Positions 37,653 through 47,589 of a stretch of 64,000 bases of DNA are shown here, in pieces. The first letter of the stretch is position 1; each line of letters begins with the position of its first letter. Position numbers and translations under genes: made by a program. Below the pieces are notes generated by a model. The model was not told the origin of the DNA and made no database searches. It saw nothing but the letters and a program-made list of their open reading frames with translations. The stretch is from Diadema setosum (lineage: Eukaryota > Echinodermata > Echinoidea > Diadematoida > Diadematidae), in contig CM067070.1 in the NCBI GenBank assembly GCA_033980235.1, positions 7,022,195 to 7,086,194 of the forward strand. Reading direction: 5' to 3'.

Positions 37653-40600
37653 CATAAACCATAAACCAAACACAACCACTAACCTCTATGCCAAGCTGCC
37701 GCCACATAGTAGCCGTCCGTCTGGGCTCTGTGGAGCAGGGCGGGGTACTGGCCTACCATAAGCTGGCATAGCCGAATGAAGTCCATATTCTGCCGGTAAC
37801 TGAAAGGTCACGAGAGGTCAAAGAAAAATAACCAGCATTTCCAGACTGTGCAATCTTTGCAAAATCACATGCACATTTGCTTTAAAATCCCCACACTAGA
37901 TTTCGTTCAAAATAATCTATGCCTTTCCTTCCAAAACTTTTTTATTGCTCAGTCAATCTGTGTTTTGCTATCATACCTCCAGCCCATGGGACCTTTAAAA
38001 TTTCCATAAGTGAATGGTATATGCAGTCCATCTTCTATACTTATTCAATGCAAACAATTAAGTTCAAATTAATGATATTGCAGTCATCTTGAATCATTGA
38101 CTTAAAATAATAATAATAATAATAATCTTCAAATTCATGAAATTCAAAGAAAAAATAATAATCTTTTGCATGAAGTGATGCAAGCTCGGGAAGAGAAGGG
38201 ATGTCAACCTTGTAAAAATCATTGCAGTATTATGAGCTGGGTTCTAAAAAAGCACTTTTTTGTGTGTAGAAAAACAGTAACTTCATTTTTACTGCAATAA
38301 GACTTGTGTGGTAATACAATTTGGGGAAAAACAACATTTTTTTTTCTATGAAACCTGCAGTGATTTTGGCAACAACAACAGCAAAAAAACAACAAAAAAA
38401 CAACAAAAAACCAAAACAACAAAAACAACAACAAACAAACAAACAAACAACAACACAACAGCACAAAATGCTGCTCAAAAACAAAAGAGAAGTAATAGCT
38501 GGCATCTCTGGAAGAGTGTAAATATGGGATGAGCGTGGGTAAACCCCCACCTGAATCTCTGGACCGGTATTAGCTTGCTGGGCGTGTCAAACTGCCGACA
38601 CTTCCTGATGGATCTCAGCACTCGCTCCTCCATGTCGGGAAACTCCAGTCGCACCGCCAGTTCTTGCAACCTCTCTGGCATCTGTGTGGATGACAGAAAA
38701 TGGTATTACTTGGTGACAGAAAGGTACGGTGAGAAGGACTTATCAAAGAAAATGATAAAGAATTCTCGACTATGACAACTTAGCAGAAAGTCATCTGCAT
38801 TGTAACTTCATCTGAAATTGGTGATGAAGGCTGAAGTGTTGACAGCTGAAAGTTCCAGAGGTAAATAGTAAGCAATACTGTGCACTGAGATCAAAAATTT
38901 AACACCAGTATTAGCTTACTTCATATTTTTCTAGCATAGCAATATTGGTCAAAACTACTCATGGAAATCAGCTGAAATAATGATGTCATCACCTAACAAT
39001 TTCTGCTATTGATTTGTGCACAAAAAATATTACAAATATCATATTTTAGGTTGATAATTTTATGCAGCTGCAATCCTTTTACTTCACAGTAATCACTGCA
39101 ACATTATTGCACCCCAATACACATTTATGGGAAGGGTATAGGTGCCGTTTGTTGAATGCAAGTCAAAATATAAAAGTTAGTAAAGATTTACATGCAGTGG
39201 AAGGGAGACTAGTGAAATCACAATGTCCTCATCTCATCCAGTGTGCATCTGCAGTTGGCCCTGATATAATTTTGTTAGTTTTCCCTCCCTACAATCTTGT
39301 GAAGTCAGTTGGAATATTGCATGTCATTGTGCTTGAACTTGCAAAGTTGGCACCTTATCATTTAATACTCTTTACTTCAATATTCCTTCCACGCTAGTAT
39401 CCCATTTTTCTCCTTTTTCCCCCCAATCCTTCCTTCTTATTGCATTTTGCCGAGCTGAGACTGCTAACTACATGCTCTACTTTCTAGCATGTTCCCTCCA
39501 TTTCCACTCAATTCTGATTTTGTATTTCAATTCTCAGTATTTTCCTTGAACACAATTTTGTATTGACTTTGTGCACTCTAATGAATCGTTATGTCTCTGT
39601 TTATTTCAGGCCAGTTACATTTCCTATTCAGGCAGCTATAACTTCAGATTTAAAGATTTTAATGGCCCAAACGGGCCACCAAAATAAAAAAAAAAAAAAG
39701 TTAGTGTCTAGCCCTGTTCTATTCCAGATGAGTTAATTTTCCCACAACATACAAGGTCATTATGTAATCTGTTCTCGCACCTGCCCCTCCCCCATGAGCT
39801 TGCTCTTCGTCAGCCAGAGAGCCTGGTCCACACCCTCTTCCAGTCGGCATAGGTGGTTGAAGATGTAGGTCTTCTGCTCGTGGTAATGCTGGTGCGTCTC
39901 ATCCATGGTCACCCTATTTAGGTACAGGGGGTGGTAGTCCTCGATCTTCTCTCTAGGTCAACATGAAGAATCATGATTTCAGAGGAAAGGGGGGAGAGAG
40001 AGAGAAAATATCAAAAAGTTAATGAAATTTTCCCTCAAACTCATGCTGATGTGTTCATTGCTTCATTCTCTCTATTCTAATATTTTGGTTTCATTTTCCT
40101 TTAAATACTAAGTCTAAGGCCATTACAGATTTTTGTCAGGTCAACTGCATTTGGATTGTAATCACAGCAAACTTGCTCTTAAAGATTGAGTACAGGAGCC
40201 AAAGTAAGGTTATTCAGTTTTATTGAGTTACCTAAACCAGGTAATCATGAAAAATGAAAAATAAAGGAAAACAAAGTTGAGGTTATATCACACTATGTGA
40301 GGATAACAAAAGAATAAATGGAGACAAATTACCATATTGAACTACGTATCTAAAAGGTGGTAAAGTGATTAGTCTGCATGCATTTACATGTATAAACAAC
40401 TGGGTGCACGAGTCTAGCAAATTCCAGTAGGCCAACTTTGGTTCCTTATTCTTATTTTATTCACTCACTTTGGGGGTATTTTGTAGGGACTCTCCAGACC
40501 GTGGATCTCATAGATTTTCCGTGCTGCTGTCTTGCGGTTCTCCTTTGTGCGTTCCCTGATTTGTCGCTTCTTCTCAGGACGGTAGCATCGAACGGGATTG

Positions 40601-40719
40601 GACCAGCCCGGCTGGCCCCGGGTGAAGGGACCAGCCAAAAGTCCCAGACTGCATGGTGGGCACAGACCACTGACCCGCCTGGCGAGCCCAGACGACAGGC
40701 TGCACGCTGCTGTGGACAT
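32951..40719 (-). CDS. MRPL37: Mitochondrial ribosomal protein L37 (mL37), complete, 8 coding exons
   Basis: Component of the large subunit of the mitochondrial ribosome, needed for synthesis of the mtDNA-encoded respiratory proteins in the matrix. Joining 40469-40719, 39781-39952, 38551-38681, 37684-37799, 36635-36823, 34997-35148, 33771-33950 and 32951-33103 gives one frame of 448 codons including the stop (447 residues; human protein about 423). All junctions are GT-AG and all phases agree. The first 48 residues have no acidic residue and several Arg, as in a mitochondrial presequence. Family landmarks include KIYEIHGLE (71-79 region), [23 protein letters not shown] plus [18 protein letters not shown], and the C-terminal [12 protein letters not shown], matching the MRPL37/MRPS30 family. 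The related paralogue MRPS30 is less similar at the C-terminus. Introns are 516-1486 bp and carry a SINE, a mini-MITE and microsatellites. Confidence 0.95.
33640..33756. repeat. (ACATC)n array in MRPL37 intron 7
   Basis: Pentanucleotide CATCA array, preceded by degenerate AATCA/AAATC repeats from about 33530. It ends about 15 bp from the intron's donor splice site. Confidence 0.95.
33771..33950 (-). CDS. MRPL37: MRPL37 coding exon 7
   Basis: 180 nt, phase 0 at both ends, residues 338-397. Encodes [12 protein letters not shown] and [20 protein letters not shown], the strongest family signature. Confidence 0.94.
34253..34276. repeat. C(24) homopolymer in MRPL37 intron 6
   Basis: Uninterrupted run of 24 C. 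Length may be a sequencing or assembly estimate. Confidence 0.95.
34997..35148 (-). CDS. MRPL37: MRPL37 coding exon 6
   Basis: 152 nt, residues 287-337; acceptor TCCAG, donor GTAAGT. Encodes [13 protein letters not shown] and the Ala-rich helix [15 protein letters not shown]. Confidence 0.92.
35306..35402. mobile_element. piggyBac-like mini-MITE, copy 2 (MRPL37 intron 5)
   Basis: Starts CTAACCCATTGAGGAGGACG and ends CAATGGGTTAA, with GCGAGTATACTCGGGACTCG inside. It is an inverted, decayed copy of the element at 31972-32064. Confidence 0.7.
35545..35800 (+). mobile_element. tRNA-derived SINE, family 1, copy 2 (MRPL37 intron 5)
   Basis: Box A-like ATAGAGTGGATAAG, box B-like GTGTTCAAGTCC, then CCTTGGACAAGAT, AAATGGGTACCTGG and GAGGCTACCCTGGGG. 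These blocks follow the order seen at 9470-9710. It lies antisense to MRPL37. Confidence 0.78.
36635..36823 (-). CDS. MRPL37: MRPL37 coding exon 5
   Basis: 189 nt, residues 224-286 plus one base; acceptor ACAG, donor GTTAGT. Encodes [13 protein letters not shown] and [19 protein letters not shown], the block corresponding to the human 'FYPISPIIDL' region. Confidence 0.92.
37590..37650. repeat. (CA)n array in MRPL37 intron 4
   Basis: About 50 bp of CA; degenerate CA-rich DNA extends leftward to 37360. Confidence 0.9.
37684..37799 (-). CDS. MRPL37: MRPL37 coding exon 4
   Basis: 116 nt, residues 185-223 plus one base; acceptor TTTCAG, donor GTTAGT. Encodes [19 protein letters not shown] and [10 protein letters not shown]. 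Confidence 0.9.
38370..38465. repeat. (AAC)n/(AAAC)n array in MRPL37 intron 3
   Basis: ACA- and AACA-rich simple repeat. Open frames across it are repeat translations. Confidence 0.85.
38551..38681 (-). CDS. MRPL37: MRPL37 coding exon 3
   Basis: 131 nt, residues 142-184 plus two bases; acceptor ACAG, donor GTGGGG. Begins [16 protein letters not shown]. Confidence 0.9.
39781..39952 (-). CDS. MRPL37: MRPL37 coding exon 2
   Basis: 172 nt, residues 84-141. The acceptor TAG at 39953 leaves one base to complete a Lys codon; donor GTGCGA. Carries YHPLYLNRV and [18 protein letters not shown], the most conserved N-terminal block. Confidence 0.92.
40469..40719 (-). CDS. MRPL37: MRPL37 coding exon 1
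   Basis: Start codon at 40719-40717. It is the methionine beginning the Arg/Ser/Ala-rich presequence-like segment; an upstream in-frame Met at 40782 is less likely because it would bury the targeting signal. Encodes residues 1-83 plus two bases; donor GTGAGT at 40468. Confidence 0.9.
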
Positions 40720-41210
40720 CGCTGCTATCCTTTGGATGACAAAAACAGAGAACCATTTGAAACTTTCAGGTCTGTATTTCAATTCTCAACAAACTTTTCC
40801 TCCCTTCAGCTATACATAAAATGTTGTCTCCTGCTCATTAATAATACCTTCAAAGACACTAACTGTATACCATATATTTTGCGAGTCTAAATTTTTGCGA
40901 ATCAGGAATTCCCAATGATTTTGTGAGTGGTTCAATTCGCGAACGTGGAGTCCTGTACTGAATGGAGAAGTGTACACGTGTACGTCACATTCACATTGGG
41001 ATCAGTGAATATTTTCACGTATTTAATCTAGTGAATAGCACCCGACACATGAAATTTTGGAAAATAAAACCTTGCAAAATATGTGGTGTATACAGTATAA
41101 TGACCGTTATACAAGAGTATGTATGACGCGTACTCACGGGTCAGAGTGACATCTTCAACAAGCTGTAAACTTAAAACTCTACATTAGTACAAAGGCCCTC
41201 TACTATTAGG
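40720..41210. other. Upstream flank of MRPL37
   Basis: Expected to contain the MRPL37 promoter and 5' UTR (minus strand). No TATA box or other element stands out. Confidence 0.35.
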
Positions 41211-41979
41211 TAGGGTAACATCCCCAGTATTCGGTCACATAAGCTTTTTTGCAGTATTTTTCAAACTAAATAATACATACATACATCATATCTACAGCAA
41301 TGTATGTGAAATATATCAAATTTCTTTACTCTCAACTTTCATTTTGTTAAATATCTCACAGAATTGCACAAAATCCTGAAATATATCACCTTGAAAATTC
41401 CCCAGTATTCGGTCACGCGATGTGCGCGTTCAAAGTCAATGCGTGCTCAAGGCAGCTGAGAAATGCGCGCACGCTACCTTGTTGGCGCAAAATTGCATCG
41501 GGGACGTTGCAGCGACCGTTGGTGACCGAATACTGGGGCCTCGGCACTTGCATTCAACCCTTGTACATTGGGACACTGTATCGGCACGTACGGAAATTTT
41601 GTTTTTCTTTTGCATTTTTGAGGATACCATTACACTCCAAGCTTGCGATAAGCGAAAAATCCCGCGAGAGAACGGCGTATTTCTCGATTTTTAGCGCTTT
41701 TTAGGCGACCCGTACTCTTAAAACTGGGCCTTATCCGTGCACGCTTTTGGAAAGTAGCGCCGATTCTGCACTTATATATGACGGTAAACATGGTAAAATT
41801 TGGGATTTTGGATGGATATTTGGAGGGGGCTAAGGGAGTTTCCTGTTGTGAATGAGTGTGCAAGTACGTGAATGAATGTGATTTGCGTATGTTGTGACAG
41901 TTGAACTTACTGGCTGGTAACTAGTGATAAGTGACCGAATACCGGGGGCTGACCGAATACTGGTGCCCTTCTTACCCTA
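41211..41979. mobile_element. 769-bp element with repeated CCCCAGTATTCGGTCAC motif
   Basis: Left end TAGGGTAACATCCCCAGTAT and right end GTGCCCTTCTTACCCTA are inverted, possibly with a TA duplication at the tips. The 17-bp word CCCCAGTATTCGGTCAC or its complement occurs at about 41222, 41400, 41521, 41931 and 41950. No transposase. Confidence 0.6.
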
Positions 41980-42291
41980 GTATCTTAGTACATGCATGGA
42001 TAAACATTTATGGTCTTTTATTTGTTTGGCTACCTTTGAATTACAGGGGTAAATCCGGACCAGGAATACTGTAAAGGGAGAGTGACGCCTTTACAAAATT
42101 AAAGGCCCCCTTTTGTTCTTTTTATTTAAATCCCCCTAGTTTTATTCAGTTTTAACAAAAATTAAAGGCGCGTACATTGTACCTGGACCTGGTGCATGTG
42201 CACGCACCCCCGCCCCGCCTGGATCCGCCACTGCACTGCTTTACTACAAATACTATTCATGTAAAAACCAGAGGCAAAATACAGAGTTGTA

Positions 42292-42815
42292 GGCATAATC
42301 GTGATATAGTCCCCACCTCGGGTATAACGTCACCGGTGGGGACTAATAGAATCCCCCTTGCACACAACTAGCTGTACGGTAGCATGTATAAAATCTCCCT
42401 GTGTTAGTATGTTGCGCTTGTCTGCTCTCGTCTTGATTGGTCACCTCAACGCGCACGGGAGTTCTGTCGAGAAGCTCACGCAGTCTTTGGTCTTCACACT
42501 CTCTATTATCTCCGTGTATCTCCGTCTATTATGGTCGTGATATAGTCCCCACTCTATGGGAAACTGTGTGCGAATTACACGGCGATGGGGACGATTTCAC
42601 GACCATAAAGTAGCTCCTCCCTCTGTTATGCTCGTGATATAGTCCCCACACAACGATAAACTGTGCGTGTTTCGAATGGAGATGGGGATTATTCCAACAG
42701 TATTATACTCGTGATATAGTCCCCCCTCCACAGGGAACCCGTTGCGTTTTATATGGCAGTGGGGACAATTTCCACAAGGTTTATCTTGCTTGGATTTATC
42801 GGACAAATGATTGCT

Positions 42816-42851
<36 letters not shown>

Positions 42852-45351
42852 TTGTATGACTTTCTCGAAGTTCGAATTGCCTCTCGTCAATCATTTTTCT
42901 TGTCATTTTCCTTTTCTATGTTCTACCGATGTTTGTTTACATAATATTGTGACTTCATTTTTTTTCTTCTTTACACGTTTAGATCATTGTACCGGATTCC
43001 TCTTTGAGTGGAAGAATGAGAGAGAGAGAGAGGGAGAAAAACAAACAAACAAACAAACCTTGACTCAATTGGCCGCCAGAATCCATTTACTACACTGAAC
43101 AATGTGATGAAAACAGGTAGCCTACAATATATTTTTAGCAGAAAAGGAAAGAAAATGTTTCAATTACCCTATAACAATTAAGAATTCAGTGGGCCCGTCC
43201 GAGGCATGCAAGCGCAAGTTGGGTGCGTGCGTCGTGGTATTTATATTGATTTGTGATGATAATGATGATGATCATGATCATGCAATGTCATTGTTATTGC
43301 TGTAGTATTATGTCAGTTAAATGCATTTTCCGTATTTTCCCTTTACTCTGATGCAATTTTTATAGTTAATTTTTTTTTTTCACAACTCATTTGCCTTTAA
43401 AGACAACTTTAGAAATAAAAAATGAAAAAAAAAAATCACTGTATTCAAACGCAAGAGCGTTGCAGAGATGTACGGTTTTCATATACGAAACTATAGAAAC
43501 TGCGTTTAAAACCATCCCTGAACATATACGGAAGTGCGTTATTGTTGAAAAGACTTGCATTGTTTTTTTAAAATCAAAATAAATGCAAGTCCATCAAATC
43601 ACACGAAACGCTGTACTAGTATTTCGACGGAAGAGCACAGCCGCCAGAGAAGACTTGCGATTTTGTACAAAACTATAAGAAACTGCGTTTAAACGCATCT
43701 CTAAACATCAACGGAAGTGCGTTATTGTTGAAAAAAACTTGTATTAATTGTTTTTTTATTTCGTACGCAAAATTAAAAATCAAGATCCATTCTGAAAATC
43801 AAATGCAAGTCCATCAAATCACACGGAACGCCAGGCTTGCGTTTGATAATCATATACGAAACTATAAAATTGTAGGAAACTCAGTTAAACTCAATTGCGT
43901 TCAAACGCAACTGTCCATATTATGCAAGTCCATCAAACCACACGCAACGCTGTATTTAAAACGCAAAAGCGTTGCAGAATCTCGGACTTGCAGTTTTTGT
44001 ACAAAACTAATAAAAGTCTATACGGAAGTGCGTTATACATTGTTGAAAAGACTTGCATTATTATTTTTTTTTTTCGTAATGGCTACAGGAACTTTCGCCG
44101 TGACCGAACTTAATCTGCACTAGCACGGGAAAGAAATCGCAACATTTACACATTTCAAACTACCGAAACGCATGCTGTTTCATGAAATGTCAATGAAGAA
44201 AAGGTAGCAAGTTATTGTTACAGTTCGCTATGCCGAAGGTGTAAATCTCAGTCCAAAGTTATTAGTCCGACAATGGAAAGATGTTTGTTTTTACGAACTA
44301 GTAATCCGAAAGTTGTCGTTTTCAGATTAACAAACTTGACTTTTTTTTTCTTTTTCTTTTTTTTTTTTTTTTTTATTTCAGACGGGCCTGCACCGTACAG
44401 CGCGGTTAAATGTTGCGAATCGGAGCGCGAGAACAATTCATTTTCCGAGTATGGCAATAGAAATTTATAAGCAAAACAAAATATGGCGACTTAAGGAAGG
44501 AAAATCACACATATTATTTCAACTCAGTCGGCACTGAAAAATTATCTCGACAGAATCATACGAATTCACACGTGGCATATCTTCGCAGCAACGCACAATG
44601 AATATAAATCGCAATGGTACTTGCAATTTGGGGAATTTGCGTTTGATTTTTCAAATCAAGTTTAAAACGTAGTGTCTAGAAACGGGTACAGGTTTCCGAT
44701 CCCGTTCTCTCAAAATCTCTCTAGAGATTTTGGAATTGTACGTTGTCGTCACTAAATGCAACGCGAGATTTATGCATGAACTAAAACATTATTGTTGCTA
44801 ATGTCGGTATAGGCATGTTTTGGCGGCAAAAGGAAGGAGAGAGATTTGAGATAGCGATCCGCATTTAGGCATCGTGGAAATTGTCCCCACTGACATACAT
44901 AACGCAGCCGGTTCGCCGTGGAGGGGGACCATATCACGAGTATAATACTGTTGGAATAATCCCCACCTCCATTCAAAACACGCACAGTTCGTCGTTGTGT
45001 GGGGACTATATCACGAGCATAACAGAGGGGGAGTGGCTACTCTATGGTCGTGAAATTGTCCCCACCACGTGTAATTCGCACGCAGTTTCCCATAGAGTGG
45101 GGACTATATCACGACCATATAGAGGGAGATACACGGAGATACGCAAGACTGTATGAAGAGTGTGTGTGTCACTTTAGTGTGTGTTGTCTCGTGGCTATTG
45201 ACCAATCATACGTCAGTTGTGTCAAAATCCGCAAGAAGACTGGTACAGCTGTACACACTACGCAATACGTGCTACACTCTCAACTTGTACCATAGAGCTG
45301 TAGGTACTATGGTCCCCAACGGAGAGGTGGGGACTATATCACGATTATGCC
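42292..45351. mobile_element. 3,060-bp foldback-type DNA element with modular palindromic arms
   Basis: The termini GGCATAATCGTGATATAGTC and its exact reverse complement are flanked by an exact 8-bp direct repeat GAGTTGTA (42284-42291 and 45352-45359). The inverted arms span about 42292-42775 and 44874-45351. Each arm contains four units starting GTGATATAGTCCCC (or one-base variants). Three of these are themselves imperfect palindromes closing with GGGGACAATTTC or GGGGATTATTCC. The core (42776-44873) has a (GTT)n array and three tandem units of about 200 bp, and no long open frame. An 8-bp duplication fits hAT, P or Merlin-type elements, but the termini match none that I recognise. Non-autonomous. 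Confidence 0.85.
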
Positions 45352-45359
45352 GAGTTGTA

Positions 45360-46113
45360 AACCCACAGCCATGAACCAACATTCAATGAAAGAGCAATAG
45401 GTCTAGCCCTTGATCTATCCACTCAGTTAAATCAATAGCCCACACCGGCAGATGCAGATGAGCAATCACTGACATAACGCCCGTTGTTCAGACTCTCCAA
45501 CGCCTTTTGCTATATGTGGGGCTACAAGAAATAAATCCCGTATTAATGAGGGTTTATATATCAAGGCAGCAGATAATCAACTAGAAACGATATCCGAGAC
45601 AAACCAGAATGCACAGACCTCCTTGCGCTTTGTAAAAGAACAGAACTACGATGGAGCTCGTGAGGCACCTTCTCTTTTGTCTCAGTTTTTCAGCGAATTC
45701 ATTCTTTTCGACGTCCGGGTCAAGAGTGAGAGAGGCGACCTGCATACCGCATGAGATATGCAAATATTACACGATGAGGGCAGCAAACACGCATGCTGGA
45801 GATTGAACGTCCGCGATGAATCTCTGCACTCGACGACAGTAATACTTCGAGAGGACAATGATGGAAAAATAGGCCTAGGTGGGAGACCTCTTCATTGGGG
45901 GGGGGGGGGGGGGGGGGGGAGTAGGGAGGCAAAAGGATATCAACAAGAATATCAGGCTATGGAGGTAGACGAAAGGGGTGTTGTTAGGGTTAGTATCGTG
46001 GTGTAGAGGGTTAGTTAGGACAACTATCAACTGTTTGCTATCCGCCTAGCCAACATCATCATCACCGTCGAAATATTTTCATCATCAAGCATATAATCAT
46101 ACTATATAAATCA
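45360..46113. other. No gene; G(23) homopolymer
   Basis: Contains a 23-nt G run at 45897-45919. Short open frames only. Confidence 0.5.
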
Positions 46114-46338
46114 TTAAAGGGATCGTATAGTTTTGGTTGAGACCTAATTTCAGGTTTCTAACATCTTTTGTTGAGGTAATGAGAAACCTCATGAAATATG
46201 AAAGAGCATGTAATTCCATGAGAAATTAAACGTTTGTTTGATGAAAATTGGTTTTGAAATGGCTGAGATATTCAAAACAGATCGCAAAAAGTTAAAAGCC
46301 CAATTCTAATTTCCACCAATACTGTACTATCCCTTTAA
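46114..46338. mobile_element. MITE family A, copy 4 (internally deleted)
   Basis: Starts TTAAAGGGATCGTATAGTTT and ends ACTGTACTATCCCTTTAA; 225 bp against about 390 bp in other copies, with most of the right arm missing. Confidence 0.8.
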
Positions 46339-47581
46339 CTTTGTTTAATGATTTTAATATGCAATTGATATGACTTAATATGCAATTACGCTCCGACGTC
46401 ACCTATCCGGCCTCCCTTTTATCCGGATGTCTCTATCATCCGGATGAGATCTCGGCATACATTTTTTTGTTTTTTTTTAATCTAAATAATTACGGGGGAA
46501 AGAGGGATTTCAAACTAAAACTCTTGAACAAACTCGCATACATTACATATCATTTCAAACATAGGCCTAAGTAACATACATTCACACCTGAGTTTCATCT
46601 TGATAATATGCACTCAGACATTCACCACCCCTACAGGAACATGGACACTAAAACTTTTCATTGTTTAGGGCACAGTACAGGCGATCGTTCTTTGAGCAAA
46701 TTGTCAGAAATTTATGAAGGCAGACCAGCTGACCAGACGAGAATGTGACATGTTCACCCAAATCGATACATGTGCATGTAGCTAACATTGGGCCAAATCC
46801 TTTATCCGGATGAGCGCAACATTCTGGTCCCGTCAGCGACACGTCTAGAGGAGGTCGCACTGTCGTAAGGGTTGACATTCCTCTTACAGTCGAAATTGTA
46901 GTATTCATGTACAAGCAATTAAACATACTAAGAAAGAAGATAATACATTCTGCGTAATCAAAGTACACGTACAAAGTATACAGAGATCACGTCTTGTTCG
47001 ATCACCACCAATTTTCACGAAAATTCCTCTGCTCCTCATGCAGAATCGACATCAGGCAATATTTTGAATACCAGGGCCTGGTCTTCTGAAGTCAGAATAC
47101 TTGACCTATTTAAAATGGCTAATTTCCGTCTATTTCGAAACTTACTAAATCGGTCGCTCTTTTGTTGTTTTTCTTTTCGTATTGTATCTATATATATTCA
47201 AAATTTGCGTGATCAAAATTGCAGACATTGGTGAAAGCTGTACAATGACTGACCGAAAGACTTTTTAATGGCAGCGGTCTCGGGTTTCGGTGACACTGTT
47301 CCCAAACCCCAGAATCTGTTTCTTAAGCAGCTTCATGACGCGAAGCTTCTCAGAACAAAAACTTTCGATGCTCGAAAAAGTAAGCCTATGTAGTAGCCTT
47401 TGTACCCGGTGAACTCTTCAGCGTCATAGAATTATTTTTTTTAAAGCTTCAGCAATTTGTTCAGTCGAGCCTAACCAGGATGTGGGTATTTTCAATCACC
47501 ATTGTGTGTGCGTGTGTGTGTGCGTTAGTGTGTGTGTTGCTTTCGCGAATGCAGTTACCAGTAGTCGTAATACAGGTGGGT
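46339..47581. other. No gene recognised
   Basis: Contains repeated ATCCGGATG words (46417-46447 and 46803-46811), and otherwise nothing assignable. Confidence 0.5.
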
Positions 47582-47589
47582 AGCCCGGT

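Noticed and set aside
41420..41704. Two overlapping plus-strand open frames
   Set aside because: They lie within the TIR-bounded 41211-41979 element, overlap in different frames and encode nothing recognisable.
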